Assembly: GCA_963732335.1 (NCBI GenBank)
Contig: CAVSZO010000063.1
Span: forward strand, 248,001-312,000
From: Desertimonas sp963732335
GTDB taxonomy: Bacteria > Actinomycetota > Acidimicrobiia > Acidimicrobiales > Ilumatobacteraceae
Direction: 5' to 3'
DNA length: 64,000 nt
A program made the translations under genes and the position numbers. Under the pieces are notes generated by a model. It was given only the letters and a program-made list of their open reading frames with translations. It was not told the DNA's origin and made no database searches. This document shows, one piece after another, positions 1 to 9,106 of the stretch (its first letter is position 1; each line of letters opens with the position of its first letter).

Positions 1-416
1 CACGGTGAAACAGGGCCATGGCCGCTCAGCGTAGGCATCGCGGACAACGCTGGGCCGCCGCGCGGACTCATCGATGTGGCCGAAGCTCGATCCACGGTCC
101 CTGACGGTCCTGACTAACAGCGACGACAGCAGCCCATCAGTCACGCTCGTCATCAGTCAGCATCCACGACGCGATCGTGACACCGAACGCGCGCACCGAA
201 CGACGAAGCTACCGCGGCCCGAACCGCGCCAGATCACTGGCATAGCGGTACTCGTCCTCTCACTTCTCGGACCCCCGGGCACCGGCGCAGCATGTCGCGG
301 GCGCTGGCGATCACTCGTCGCGGACGTCGACCAGATCGTTGAGCTTGCCGTCTGAGGCTCGGGCTAACCGAGGCGGAGGGAGGACGCTGTGGTTGCCACC
401 CGGGTAATAACTCCGG
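1..416. other. intergenic, no convincing gene
   Basis: No recognisable protein is encoded here. The right half of a dispersed repeat copy is seen at about 190-245, where ACCGAACGACG is followed some 45 bases later by GGCAT. The repeat runs into a short open frame whose end reads SLVADVDQIVELAV. That tail loosely resembles the WLADV peptides found after the repeat copies near 34.3 kb and 59.05 kb. Confidence 0.5.
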
Positions 417-665
417 CTAGCCGCTCGCAATCAGCACGCGCAAGATCACGATGCCGAGGAAAACCACGAGGAACGACAGGTCGAACCCGCCGGTGCGGGG
501 GATCACTCGGCGGACAGGAGCCAGCACCGGTTCGGTGACGGTTACCAGTCCACTGTGCACGGTCGCGAGGGCGGTGCCGGGTCGGATCCGGAACCAGGAC
601 AGGAGTGCCCTGGCGATCAGCACGATGAGATAGATCTGAAGGAAGGCAAGCAGAAGAGTTCGCAT
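417..665 (-). CDS. YggT family membrane protein
   Basis: An 82-residue integral membrane protein of the YggT family. Two hydrophobic segments are seen, an N-terminal one around LLLAFLQIYLIVLIARALL and a C-terminal one around LSFLVVFLGIVILRVLI. Between them lies the family's loop, with SWFRIRPGT and VTEPVLAPVRRVIPR. I chose the ATG at 665 because translation further upstream is not membrane-like and 82 residues fits the family. In many actinobacteria YggT sits in the division cluster near sepF; here it is isolated, so its partner cannot be inferred. The molecular function of the family is poorly defined. Confidence 0.9.
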   Translation of the reverse strand: MRTLLLAFLQIYLIVLIARALLSWFRIRPGTALATVHSGLVTVTEPVLAPVRRVIPRTGGFDLSFLVVFLGIVILRVLIASG

Positions 666-1273
666 GGCCTTCAATGGAACGCCGCAGGTTGGCCGGATGT
701 TCCCAGAGGCTCGGCTGAAGCCGAGCGTTGTCGCATCGAGGGACCACGTTGCGGCGCCGCGCCCAGGTGTCACCGCGTCGAGCGCTCGCGGCGCGCTTCT
801 GATCGATCTCAAGGCGCATCGCCCATTGTCGTCGCGCCTTCAGTGCCCGAGGACGCCGGGTCGATTGCCCAACGTCAATCCAAACGGCGATCGAATGCCT
901 GCTCTCGCGAGCGCTCCGCAATCGGCCGCGCGTCCTCGAGTGTGTCACCTCCCGCGGCGAGCGGAGGCAAAGTGGCATCTCGCTCGTGGCCAATAGCCCA
1001 CCGCACTGCAACACAGAACGTCCGCGCCGGAGCCAGCCGGAGGCGCTCCGAACCAGGCATCTCCGCGTGTTTGGCGATCTGCAGTGTTTGCAGCACCGGC
1101 ATGATGGCGACGTGCCCGGGATCTGACGACCTCGGCCGCGGGTTACGGGTGCCTGCTTTGTGCAGATCGGGTGGGTGGTCCCTTGGTGCCTGCTGGTCGG
1201 CGATCGATCGATGCCGAATCCGATGTTGATGCCGATCGGCGGTCGGAGCCGGGCGGAGCGGGATGCGCCGGGG
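666..1273. other. intergenic, no convincing gene
   Basis: About 600 bases between the start of the YggT gene and the end of the WYL regulator. Open frames exist on both strands but none has a recognisable domain, a plausible ribosome binding site, or a composition that separates it from the others. Nothing further can be supported. Confidence 0.4.
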
Positions 1274-2290
1274 TCAGCCTTCGGATGCGTGCCCGACGGC
1301 CACGGACGTGGGGTCACCCGCGATCGCCGACGCGTGCGCGGCGAGATCAGCGAATGCGGCGCGAAGCTGTGGCGGATCGATCACCGTGAGCGGGACGCCG
1401 ACGAGGAGCAGCCACCGGGCCATCGCCGCGTAGCTGTCGGCACCGGCGTTGACGAGACAGGTCGAAGGGCTTTCTTCGGTCACGGTGCCCCAGGCGGGCT
1501 GCACCCAACGGGCGACCTGGCTCGCCGGCGCGTGCACCCGGACCGTGCCGTTGACTCGCCTGTAGGCGGTGCTGACCTGCGTCGTCACGTATTCAGCGAG
1601 GTCCGCAGCGGGCGGAGTCCGTGTCCGTGCGTGGCTGGGTTCGCTGGTCAGCACGGTCTCAGTGAGGCGATCGACGCGGAAGGTGCGCCAGTCGGTGGCG
1701 TCGAGGCAGTAGGCGACGAGATACCAGTGTCCCATCGTACGGATGAGGTGCAGCGGCTCGATCCGGCGCGAGGTCGCATCTCGCGAGCGTGCCCGGTGGG
1801 TGCACACGACCCGTCGCTGCTCGCGGCAGGCGCGAGCGAGCAGGACGAGGGTGTCGACATCGACGGGGTCAGCGGCTGCGCCGATCACCTGTCCGAGGTC
1901 GACGCTGCTGGTGTGGGCCGACAGCGCCTGAACAGTTGAATGCAGCCGCGGCGGCATCATGCGGGCCAGCTTGTCGAGCGCGCTCAGCGTCCCGTCGACC
2001 GCGCCAGCTTCGGCGTGGTCAGCAAGATCGCGCAGCGCGATGAGCACCGCTACGGCTTCATCGGTGTCGAACATCAACGGAGGGAGGGTCGCCCCTGGTT
2101 CCATCGCGTAGCCACCGCCGACGCCGTGGACCGCGGCAATCGGGTAGCCGAGGTCGCGCAACCGGGCGATGTCGCGGCGGACCGTTCGCGGCGTCACGTC
2201 GAGTTCCGCCGCCAGCTGCTCGGCGTTCCAGTCACGTCGACGCTGCAACAGCGCCAAGAGGCGGAGGATTCGTTCCGGGGTGTGCCACAT
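1274..2290 (-). CDS. WYL-domain DNA-binding transcriptional regulator
   Basis: A 338-residue regulator of the HTH-WYL type. The N-terminus (from MWHTPERILRLLALL) carries a DeoR-like winged helix with the recognition segment DVTPRTVRRDIARLRDLGY. The middle has the WYL domain, with the naming residues visible in HWYLVAYC followed by FRVDRL. A C-terminal WCX-like part ends at ATAHASAIAG-type sequence. The ATG at 2290 was preferred over an upstream in-frame start because the HTH begins directly there. It is divergent from the epoxide hydrolase at 2354 with only 63 bases between the starts, so it probably controls that gene and itself. The gap contains an imperfect inverted repeat, CGGAC-N7-GTCCG, that could be its operator. 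Confidence 0.9.
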   Translation of the reverse strand: MWHTPERILRLLALLQRRRDWNAEQLAAELDVTPRTVRRDIARLRDLGYPIAAVHGVGGGYAMEPGATLPPLMFDTDEAVAVLIALRDLADHAEAGAVDGTLSALDKLARMMPPRLHSTVQALSAHTSSVDLGQVIGAAADPVDVDTLVLLARACREQRRVVCTHRARSRDATSRRIEPLHLIRTMGHWYLVAYCLDATDWRTFRVDRLTETVLTSEPSHARTRTPPAADLAEYVTTQVSTAYRRVNGTVRVHAPASQVARWVQPAWGTVTEESPSTCLVNAGADSYAAMARWLLLVGVPLTVIDPPQLRAAFADLAAHASAIAGDPTSVAVGHASEG

Positions 2291-2311
2291 GGCGCCAATT
2301 ATTCCCGCGTC

Positions 2312-2330
2312 TACCGGACAGCCCCGGTCC
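2312..2330. promoter_or_regulatory. possible operator between divergent WYL regulator and epoxide hydrolase
   Basis: The short inverted repeat CGGAC-agccccg-GTCCG lies in the 63-base gap between the two divergent starts. Its position is what one expects for a WYL regulator binding site, but a 5-base arm can occur by chance in GC-rich DNA. Confidence 0.25.
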
Positions 2331-2353
2331 GCTATTGCCTTCATCATGTCCTC

Positions 2354-3523
2354 ATGGTCACGAACAACGACACCACCATCGCCCCATTTCGCGTAGACAT
2401 CCCGCAGGCCGACCTCGACGACCTACAGGCGCGCCTCCGCGCCACCCGCGCCCCCGCTCCGTTGCCGGGGGACGGCTGGGACACGGGCATCCCGAGCGCC
2501 TACCTCAGTTCGCTCGTCGAGGCTTGGGCGAAAGAGTTCGACTGGCGGGCGTACGAGCGCCGGGTGAACGAGGTCCCACAGTTCACCACCACCATCGACG
2601 GCCAGACGATCCACTTCGTCCACGTGAGGTCACCGCTGCCGGACGCTACCCCCCTGCTCCTCACTCATGGCTGGCCGGGCTCGTTCCTCGAGTTCCTCCA
2701 CCTCGTGGGCCCACTCACCGACCCTGGCGCGCATGGCGGCGACCCCGCCGACGCCTTCCACATCGTCATCCCATCGATCCCGGGCTTTGGCTTCTCGACC
2801 CCGGTCGCCAGCGCCGGCTGGACGACGACGCGAATCGCCGGCGCTTGGGTCGAGCTGATGGATCGCCTCGGCTACGACCGCTTCGCCGTCCAAGGCGGCG
2901 ACATGGGCGCAGGCATCTCACCCGAGGTCGGCCGCGCCGCGCCCGAGCGCGTCATCGGCGTGCACGTCAACGGCACCCTCAGCTTCGTCGCAGACGTCGA
3001 CGAGGACTCCCTGGCCGGCATGACCCCTGTCGAGCGCGACCGCGTTGCCCGCGTCGCGAACTTCATGCACGACGAGTTCGGCTACATCGCCATACAATCG
3101 ACGCGCCCGGGACTCGTTGGCGTTGCCCTCACCGACTCCCCTGTCGCCCAGCTGGCCTGGATACTGGACAAGCTCCGCGCCTGGACCTGGCCGCTCGACA
3201 CGCTCCCAGACGGCGTTCTCGGCCACGATTGGATCCTCGCCAACGCCTCCCTCTATTGGTTCACCGCCAGCGCCGGATCGTCCGCCTACGTCGGCTACGC
3301 CCAGAACGCCGCGTGGGGAGCGCCTCCGGCCAACTCCGGCGTGCCCACTGCCGCCATCCAGTTCGCCCACGATGTCGGCATCCGATCACAATCCGACGAC
3401 GCCAACACGATCGTCCGCTGGACCGATGTCAACGGCCGCGGCGGGCACTTCGCGGCGATGGAAGAGCCCGACCTCCTCGTCGCCGACATCCGCCAGTTCC
3501 TCCGGGAACTCCGCTCTCGATGA
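2354..3523 (+). CDS. epoxide hydrolase (EPHX1-like, alpha/beta fold)
   Basis: A 389-residue epoxide hydrolase that would open epoxides to vicinal diols in the cytoplasm. The N-terminal roughly 90 residues match the epoxide hydrolase N-terminal domain (FRVDIPQADLDDLQARL). The alpha/beta-hydrolase core follows, with the oxyanion-hole motif HGWPG at 105-109, the nucleophile Asp183 in QGGDMG, and a C-terminal catalytic His near 365 in GRGGHFAAMEEPD. No signal peptide is seen. I chose the ATG at 2354, which gives the usual family length. It is divergent from the WYL regulator, which probably regulates it. The natural substrate cannot be read from the sequence. Confidence 0.93.
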   Translation: MVTNNDTTIAPFRVDIPQADLDDLQARLRATRAPAPLPGDGWDTGIPSAYLSSLVEAWAKEFDWRAYERRVNEVPQFTTTIDGQTIHFVHVRSPLPDATPLLLTHGWPGSFLEFLHLVGPLTDPGAHGGDPADAFHIVIPSIPGFGFSTPVASAGWTTTRIAGAWVELMDRLGYDRFAVQGGDMGAGISPEVGRAAPERVIGVHVNGTLSFVADVDEDSLAGMTPVERDRVARVANFMHDEFGYIAIQSTRPGLVGVALTDSPVAQLAWILDKLRAWTWPLDTLPDGVLGHDWILANASLYWFTASAGSSAYVGYAQNAAWGAPPANSGVPTAAIQFAHDVGIRSQSDDANTIVRWTDVNGRGGHFAAMEEPDLLVADIRQFLRELRSR

Positions 3524-3823
3524 GGGCACGAGACCGTCGTGGATCGGCCCAACGGGTGAGATCTCGACCGCCAGTAGCCCAGCGACGCAGTGATGTCGTC
3601 CCGGCTCGACGTCCGCAATTCAGTGAGCACCTCCGTTGCTGAACGTCCCGCGGCGACCCAACCGATGGCGGCGGAGACAGGGAGTCCCGGTCACCTCGAG
3701 CCGCAGACGGGGCGGGCAGGCGCCAGGTCAACAGGATCGACGTGGCCGCCCGTTCCGGCAACAGGGCCAAGGAGCTGGATGCCCCCGGCGTCGCTCACAC
3801 GGCCACCGAGCTCGCAAACACGG
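3524..3823. other. intergenic, nothing recognised
   Basis: Three hundred bases between the convergent epoxide hydrolase and histidine phosphatase genes. No gene, RNA or clear terminator hairpin was recognised. Confidence 0.35.
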
Positions 3824-4339
3824 TCACTTCGATACCCGGCGCTCGGATCGCTTGGGCGATGGCGGGATGATCGGGACCACGTGCTTGAAACCGAAGAGCT
3901 TCCCTTTGGGCGTCAGATGCAACCGCCACGCCGTGCCCTTGGCGAGCAGTGCGTGGCCGTCCAGGCCTGTCTCTTGTACCACCGACCGGAACTCCGCGGT
4001 CCGCAGCAACGGGCTCATGACCTCGCCGTGGGTGCACAGCACAGCCCTGCTGAAGCTCTGGTTGGTGAAGCACTCGACGAGGTTCGACGAGTCCGCGTCG
4101 GGGCCGAGGCCGTCCCACAGCTCGATCGGCAAGTCGATCGCCTCCGCCAACGGTCCGAGCGTCTGGATGCACCGCGTGGCCGGGCTACTGACAAGACGTG
4201 CGATGGGCTGTTGAGTCAACGCGGCGACGAGATGTTCAGCGTCACGTTCGCCCGTGGCATCCAGCATCCGGCCTTGGTCGGGCCCACTGAAATCGCCTTT
4301 GTGGCCAGCGAAGGCGTGACGGAGGATCGTGATTCTCAC
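3824..4339 (-). CDS. histidine phosphatase family protein (SixA/phosphoglycerate-mutase-like)
   Basis: About 171 residues with the landmarks of the histidine phosphatase superfamily. The phosphoacceptor motif is ILRHA near the N-terminus, followed by LVSSPATRCIQTLGPL and a C-terminal THGEVM carrying the second catalytic His. The length and the short insert suit a SixA-like phosphohistidine or small phosphatase. The GTG at 4339 puts the catalytic RH about nine residues in, as usual; the frame continues upstream to a TTG at 4393, an alternative start. No strong ribosome binding site is visible for either. The substrate is unknown, and no operon partner is seen. Confidence 0.85.
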   Translation of the reverse strand: MRITILRHAFAGHKGDFSGPDQGRMLDATGERDAEHLVAALTQQPIARLVSSPATRCIQTLGPLAEAIDLPIELWDGLGPDADSSNLVECFTNQSFSRAVLCTHGEVMSPLLRTAEFRSVVQETGLDGHALLAKGTAWRLHLTPKGKLFGFKHVVPIIPPSPKRSERRVSK

Positions 4340-4496
4340 GACCGTCAACGGGAGTCGCTGAAATAACGGGCCATCGCGTGTCGTCCAGTCCAACCGCCGC
4401 TCGGAGGCCGACTCGGAACACTACCCACGATCGTGTGCAGCCATTTCAGCGGCGGTCAGCTCGCCGACGGCGGCGCGAAAGTTGCTCGGCGCGACG

Positions 4497-4626
4497 AGGC
4501 GCGTACCGAGTCACTTCCGACCGATGGCCTATTAGTAGTCCGCTCGGTCATGCTGGCACCCATCGGCCGCGCCCGCATCGAACGACGACGCGCCAGAACG
4601 GCGCCGCGAGCCGCCCATATCGCATC
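4497..4626 (+). repeat. dispersed intergenic repeat, copy near 4.5 kb
   Basis: A copy of the approximately 120-bp family found across the window. The left end resembles the GGTACCGTCAC block (here GTACCGAGTCAC). The right half has CGAACGACGACGCGCCAGAA, then CGAGCCGCCCA and GCAT. It lies in the 400-base gap between two minus-strand genes. No other gene was recognised in 4340-4741. Confidence 0.5.
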
Positions 4627-4741
4627 CGTGTGGGGGTGGTCAGCCGACCGACCGGTGCCGGGATGACGCACCGCTGGCTCGGTGCCTCGACATTCGGCCA
4701 GGGTTCGCGCTCGGTGGTCGCAATCACGGAAGAACCCCGCC

Positions 4742-6007
4742 TCACACGTCGGAGTGCGCGGCCGGCCTTCGGATGGTCCGGAGATAGCACGCCCGGGCAG
4801 CGAGCGCGCCGCGGACTTCGGCGACGACGTCGTCGCGGAACTGGGCCCGGTACGTCGGGTCGTTCACGAGGTAAACCGTGAAGTAGAGCGCTGTGAAGGC
4901 GGCGAGGAATCCGCCGACTCGCAGCAGCTCCTCGCTCAACAGCAGGTGACGTCCACCGAGGGTGGGTTCCCACAGTTCGTGGGCGACACCGCCGGTCCAC
5001 GACTCGACGATCGGGCGGTTGATCGCCAGCACGCCGAAGACGACGAGGAATGTCCCCACCGCCACGGCCACCAGCATGATCTGGATCGCCTGGGACACGA
5101 GCATGACGAGGACGATGTTCACCCACGCTCGACGGCTGAGCGGCGGGGAAACATCGCTCTCCGACGTTGCGCCTCGGCCCGCGATCAGGTGGCTCCCCGC
5201 GCCGTCCGGACCCCGCTGCCTCCGCGGCGCTTCGGTGCTCGTCCGACCTGGCGTTACCGGCGCGCCGACCTGGCGTGCCAGGGCGGCGGCATCGTCCCAG
5301 TCGGCGAAGTGGTTGATCTCGGCGACCTCGACCGGTACACGGGACAGCACGAATGACGCGCCGATGGCAAAGAACAGCCCCAGGACTAGCCAGTACGCCA
5401 GGCCGTCAAGGTTGCCGGCGACCTGCCAGACCTCGGTGTTCACGAACAGGAACGTGACGAACAGCAAGAGCAAAGGAAGCGCCTTGACGACGAGGCGGCC
5501 GAGTTCAGCGATCTGTTCTCCCAGCTGGCCGAACGCCCAGCTGGTCATCGGGATCAGCCCATAGCTGGTGACGACGTAGATGATCAGCAGGACCCCGACG
5601 CCTGTCAACATGGATTGGAGAGCGTCTCCGGGCTGGCCGAGGAGCAGCGCAGGCAACGACGGCCCGATGACAAAGAGGGCGAGTTCGCCGGGCCCGACGG
5701 CCCGCGGGATCGAAATGGCCGGCCGGCCCCGCAGGATGTTGGCGACCGCGATCCCGGCGATCAGGACCGCCAGTGTGACCGCGGCGGCCACGAGGTTGCG
5801 TCGGAGGCTCCAGTTGGCGAGATCCAAGGCGTTCAAGCCGCCAGCAACGTAGGCGATCCCGAGAACGGGCAGTGACCGGGTCCAGATGTCGGTACCAGCC
5901 GAGTACCCGTCGATGAAGTGAGGAAGCCCGCGTTTGATGAACCACCGCTCGATCTCCTCGCGTTCGACGGCTTGGCTGGACATCGTGTCGGCGACGTTAG
6001 GGGTCAC
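4742..6007 (-). CDS. multi-pass integral membrane protein of unknown function
   Basis: A 421-residue protein with roughly nine or ten hydrophobic helices. Clear ones include VAAAVTLAVLIAGIAVANIL, LLIIYVVTSYGLIPM, LPLLLLFVTFLFVNTEV, WLVLGLFFAIGASFVLS and IVLVMLVSQAIQIMLVAVA. A hydrophilic loop of about 60 residues around the middle is rich in Gly, Arg and Ser (PGRTSTEAPRRQRG). The N-terminus is acidic and has no cleavable signal. The GTG at 6007 or the ATG at 5983 (MSSQAVEREEIERWF) could be the start. I do not recognise a catalytic motif; similar proteins in actinobacteria are annotated only as conserved membrane proteins. Confidence 0.85.
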   Translation of the reverse strand: MTPNVADTMSSQAVEREEIERWFIKRGLPHFIDGYSAGTDIWTRSLPVLGIAYVAGGLNALDLANWSLRRNLVAAAVTLAVLIAGIAVANILRGRPAISIPRAVGPGELALFVIGPSLPALLLGQPGDALQSMLTGVGVLLIIYVVTSYGLIPMTSWAFGQLGEQIAELGRLVVKALPLLLLFVTFLFVNTEVWQVAGNLDGLAYWLVLGLFFAIGASFVLSRVPVEVAEINHFADWDDAAALARQVGAPVTPGRTSTEAPRRQRGPDGAGSHLIAGRGATSESDVSPPLSRRAWVNIVLVMLVSQAIQIMLVAVAVGTFLVVFGVLAINRPIVESWTGGVAHELWEPTLGGRHLLLSEELLRVGGFLAAFTALYFTVYLVNDPTYRAQFRDDVVAEVRGALAARACYLRTIRRPAAHSDV

Positions 6008-6225
6008 TCGACACGACGAACCACGTCGCCTTCCAGAACAAGTCGAGGCCGGCCCACCGGTCGGTCAGGTTGGAGGAAAGACATGCACGCGCGTCGTCAT
6101 CGACGCCTGGAGGCCGTGCCGTGCCGGCACGCAATGCGCCACCGAACGAACACGCCGAACTCGAGCAGGCATGGGTGGTGTTCACATTGGGGCGGGCTGT
6201 CCGCGTGTTGCCGCTGGCAGGTGGG

Positions 6226-6900
6226 CTAGGTGCGCCAGCTTGTGCGTCCAGCTTCGCAGAAGGCTTCGTGAAGCGGGTCTGCCTGCTCGGACCGCCATTC
6301 GGCGAGGGTACCGACGTAGGTGAGTGCGATACGCCAGTCTTCGTTGAAGATGAACTCGAAGCTGCCGAGGACGCGCTCGGTTTTGCCGTCAGCCTGGCGA
6401 TAGGCGGCTGTCCAGGCGAGGTGGTACGTGCGCCGGCCGGGTATGTTCGGGCCACACGTGCCGACACCGATGATTCTGAGTGCGCCGTCTCCGAACTCGT
6501 CAGAGAACGATGGGTCGACACGACCGGTGATCGTGCCGAGGTGTTCGACGTAAGCGCTCTCACTGACGAGGTGGACGAGGAAGTGCGGATCGCTCAGCCC
6601 GTAACCATGGAGCACAGCGCTCGTTTCACATTCCGGGAAGTACTCGGTGGCGACGTCGTCGCACACGATCGTGTCGATGCGACTCACCCCGAGCAACGCT
6701 TGCTCATCTCCGGCAGCGAGCGCGTTGGCCGCTTCCGTGGCTACTTCACAGAAAGCCTCGTCCTCGATCGGACAACCCGAGCTGTCCAGCACGGTGAACG
6801 GCGTCGGCGATGTCGGGGTGGTACTCGACACGTCGCCACCGGCGAGGCTGAGCATCACCGCCACCACAACCGCGTGAGCAATGAGCAGCCGGGCGATCAC
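6226..6900 (-). CDS. secreted protein of unknown function
   Basis: A 224-residue protein from a GTG start at 6900. A short N-terminal hydrophobic stretch, LLIAHAVVVAVMLSLAGG, looks like a signal peptide. A Ser/Thr/Pro linker (SSTTPTSPTP) follows, then a compact domain with six or more cysteines (GCPIEDEAFC, VCDD, PECETS, GTCGP, AFCEAG) consistent with disulfides outside the cell. The fold of the C-terminal half (ERVLGSFEFIFNEDWRIALTY) suggests an NTF2- or lipoprotein-like sheet, but no family is recognised. It stands alone. Confidence 0.75.
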   Translation of the reverse strand: MIARLLIAHAVVVAVMLSLAGGDVSSTTPTSPTPFTVLDSSGCPIEDEAFCEVATEAANALAAGDEQALLGVSRIDTIVCDDVATEYFPECETSAVLHGYGLSDPHFLVHLVSESAYVEHLGTITGRVDPSFSDEFGDGALRIIGVGTCGPNIPGRRTYHLAWTAAYRQADGKTERVLGSFEFIFNEDWRIALTYVGTLAEWRSEQADPLHEAFCEAGRTSWRT

Positions 6901-6949
6901 TACATCATTGTGCTTGCGTCGTCATCGCTCGAACTCAGACCACCAACCG

Positions 6950-7032
6950 CAATACCGAACGACGATGCCGAACGTCGCCGGACTCGCCCGACTCGACGAC
7001 CCAGAACAGCATGTAGATCGCGTCGTCGACAT
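6950..7032 (+). repeat. dispersed intergenic repeat, partial copy near 7.0 kb
   Basis: Right half of the family: ACCGAACGACGATGCCGAAC, then GCCCGACTCG and CCCAGAACAGCATGT. It reads in the + direction and lies in the 245-base gap between a minus-strand secreted-protein gene and the amidohydrolase fragment. The left end is not recognisable. Confidence 0.45.
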
Positions 7033-7145
7033 GCCTGGATATCCGGCGGCATCGGACCCTGGCCGCGAGCGCGGTAGCGGAGGCGGAATCCGGACACGCT
7101 CGGCCGGTGCCGTTACGGGCAACACGTTTCCCTGTGTGGGTGTGG

Positions 7146-7337
7146 TCATCTGTCAGATCGGGGGCGCGGTCCGCGCGGATCGTCGAGCGACGTCACGTCC
7201 GAATGGGTATGGATGTCGATCAAACCAGGCGCCACGACATGGCCGCTCGCGTCGATCGTGGTCTCGCTGTCGACGTTCACGTCGCTCGCCTTCTGGGGTC
7301 CATCGACGGGGACCGTAGTACGTTCCGCTTCGTGCAC
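7146..7337 (-). pseudogene. N-terminal fragment of a D-aminoacylase/dihydroorotase-like amidohydrolase
   Basis: On the minus strand a frame reads TIDASGHVVAPGLIDIHTHS, the characteristic amidohydrolase entry with the metal-binding HTH. It is followed by DVTSLDDPRG and then loses similarity and stops. A full N-acyl-D-amino-acid deacylase needs about 500 residues, so only the beginning survives. Even the usual first 30 residues before the IDASG block look degenerate. It starts back to back with the D-amino-acid enzyme at 7332, the partner such deacylases often have, so this was probably a divergent D-amino-acid utilisation pair. Confidence 0.7.
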
Positions 7338-8507
7338 TCCGGTGTCCGTGATGCGGATCTCGAGATCGGTGCCGACCTCCTCACGAGCTCGCCGACGCCT
7401 GTGCTCGCCGTCAAAGAGTCAGCCCTCGACTTCAACCTCACGCGCATGGCCGAGTTCTGCTCCACCGCCGGCGTGCACCTCGCGCCCCACGTCAAGACGA
7501 CGATGTCCCCGGAGATCGCCGCCCGACAGCTGGCGGCCGGGGCGTGGGGGCTGACCGTCGCCAACCCGACCCAGGCGACCGCCCTGCTCGACGTCGCTCC
7601 CCCGCGGCTCGTCGTAGCCAACGAAGTCGTCGACCGGGCTGGAATTCTCCGGCTATCCACGGTGCCCGAATCGATCGACGTCCTCGTCTGGGCCGACTCA
7701 GTCGCCGCAGTCGAGCGGTTGGATGCGGGACTCACCCGGGACGTCGACGTGCTGATCGAGCTCGGCGTCCCCGGCGGGCGCGCCGGTTGCCGTTCCGAGG
7801 CGGCTGCGATGGCCGTAGCTTCGGCGGCCAATCGCGCTCGACATCTCCGCCTCGTCGGGGTCTCCAGCTTCGAGGGTGTCATCGGTTCGGGCGGACGGAC
7901 TGTCGAAGCCGTGGTCTCGGTCGATCGACTGCTCGACTCGATGCACCAGCTAGCCCGCGGGTTGGTCGGTCATGCGCTCGTAGAAGCCTCGTCGGTCGTA
8001 CTGTCGGCAGGAGGGAGCGTCTATTTCGACCGCGTCGTGGCGCGGCTGCTGAAACCCGTCGACGGACACGCCCCAACCGTCGTGCTGCGCAGCGGCTGCT
8101 ACGTCACCCACGACCATGGGGTGTACGCCGACCAGGGTCCGATCGTCGATCGACCGCTGCGACCGGCGCTCGAGTTGGTCGCCACGGTGCTGAGCACACC
8201 TGAGCCCGGGACAGCGATCGTCAACTTCGGACGGCGAGACGCACCGTTCGACGCCGGCCTGCCCGTACCGCTGTGGGTCGGTGACGCCGACCGCCGAATC
8301 GCGACGTCGCCGGGCTCGATGTGGGTCGACCGCCTCAACGACCAACACGCCTGGCTGCGCCTCGCCCCGCACGCCGAACGCGTTGCAGTGGGTGACACGG
8401 TCGGGTTCGGCATCTCCCATCCCTGCACGGCGTTCGACAAGTGGCGGCACCTTCCCCTGATCGGCGACGACTACACGATCGTCGATGTGATCACGACCCG
8501 CTTCTGA
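7332..8507 (+). CDS. PLP-dependent D-threonine aldolase/D-serine dehydratase-like enzyme (amino acid deaminase)
   Basis: A roughly 391-residue fold-type III PLP enzyme, alanine-racemase-like N-terminal barrel plus D-serine-dehydratase-like C-terminal domain. The PLP lysine is in PHVKTTMSPEIAARQL near residue 60. Barrel strands such as VDVLIELGVPGGRAGCR and the phosphate-binding ASSVVLSAGGSVYFD follow. The C-terminus has the metal-binding HPCTAFDKWR, and the protein ends DYTIVDVITTRF as in this family. It would convert D-amino acids to keto acids plus ammonia, or cleave beta-hydroxy D-amino acids. The GTG at 7332 is the best start: in-frame sequence upstream lies in the divergent amidohydrolase fragment. 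Frame and composition are otherwise intact. Confidence 0.88.
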   Translation: MHSGVRDADLEIGADLLTSSPTPVLAVKESALDFNLTRMAEFCSTAGVHLAPHVKTTMSPEIAARQLAAGAWGLTVANPTQATALLDVAPPRLVVANEVVDRAGILRLSTVPESIDVLVWADSVAAVERLDAGLTRDVDVLIELGVPGGRAGCRSEAAAMAVASAANRARHLRLVGVSSFEGVIGSGGRTVEAVVSVDRLLDSMHQLARGLVGHALVEASSVVLSAGGSVYFDRVVARLLKPVDGHAPTVVLRSGCYVTHDHGVYADQGPIVDRPLRPALELVATVLSTPEPGTAIVNFGRRDAPFDAGLPVPLWVGDADRRIATSPGSMWVDRLNDQHAWLRLAPHAERVAVGDTVGFGISHPCTAFDKWRHLPLIGDDYTIVDVITTRF

Positions 8508-8544
8508 GGGTTGGTTCGAACACTGCGACGCGGACCGTCTGATG

Positions 8545-8855
8545 ATCTCCGATACATCGTCGGGGCTACCGTGGCGATCCACCATCTCGCCGCCCCGAAC
8601 GAGGCGGACGACGTGGCCGAGCAGTGCCGTGCCGACTGGACGAGTGGAACGAGACGATCGCCGTCAACCTCACGGAACCGTTGTTGCTCGCCCAGGCGTT
8701 ACTGCCAGCGATGGTGCGAGCCGGGTGGGGCAGGATCGTCAACATCACGTCGGCGATGGTGGTCCTCGGTGGCCCTTCGGGGTCCGCCTACGTCGCCTCG
8801 AAGGCTTGGCTCGTCGGTCTCACGCGGTCACTCGCCAGGCCGGTGAAGGTCGCCG
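8545..8855 (+). pseudogene. remnant of a short-chain dehydrogenase/reductase
   Basis: The middle of an SDR is plain: EWNETIAVNLTEPLLLAQAL, then GWGRIVNITSAMVVLGG and the catalytic SAYVASKAW (Tyr and Lys), followed by LTRSLAR. The N-terminal Rossmann Gly-rich motif is absent. A piece of upstream sequence (NEADDVAEQCRADW) lies in another frame just before, and after SLAR the reading is lost. The surviving coding part is about 300 bases of a normal 750, so the product cannot bind NAD(P) and the gene is dead. Confidence 0.7.
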
Positions 8856-9106
8856 GGGTGACCGACACATCCCTTCGGGTTCCGCCGGCGGCGACGAGGA
8901 GCACGCTCCCGTCGATCTGGCGCGGGCTCACGGCCGCCGCCAGAGCGCCACCAGCGCCGATCGGCCGTTCGGCGCCGAGAACTAGCCCGTCGTGGTTGCC
9001 ACCGCGGCATCGCTCGGTGTGGTCCCCACTCGTGACATCGCTTCGTCACCCTCCAGCGTGCAGGCCGAGTTCGTGAACGACGTGCCCTGAACGTGAGGCG
9101 TTCAGA

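Noticed and set aside
2335..3642. Long Arg/Pro-rich frame overlapping the epoxide hydrolase
   Set aside because: It is a shadow of the hydrolase in another frame, as expected in high-GC DNA; no domain is seen.
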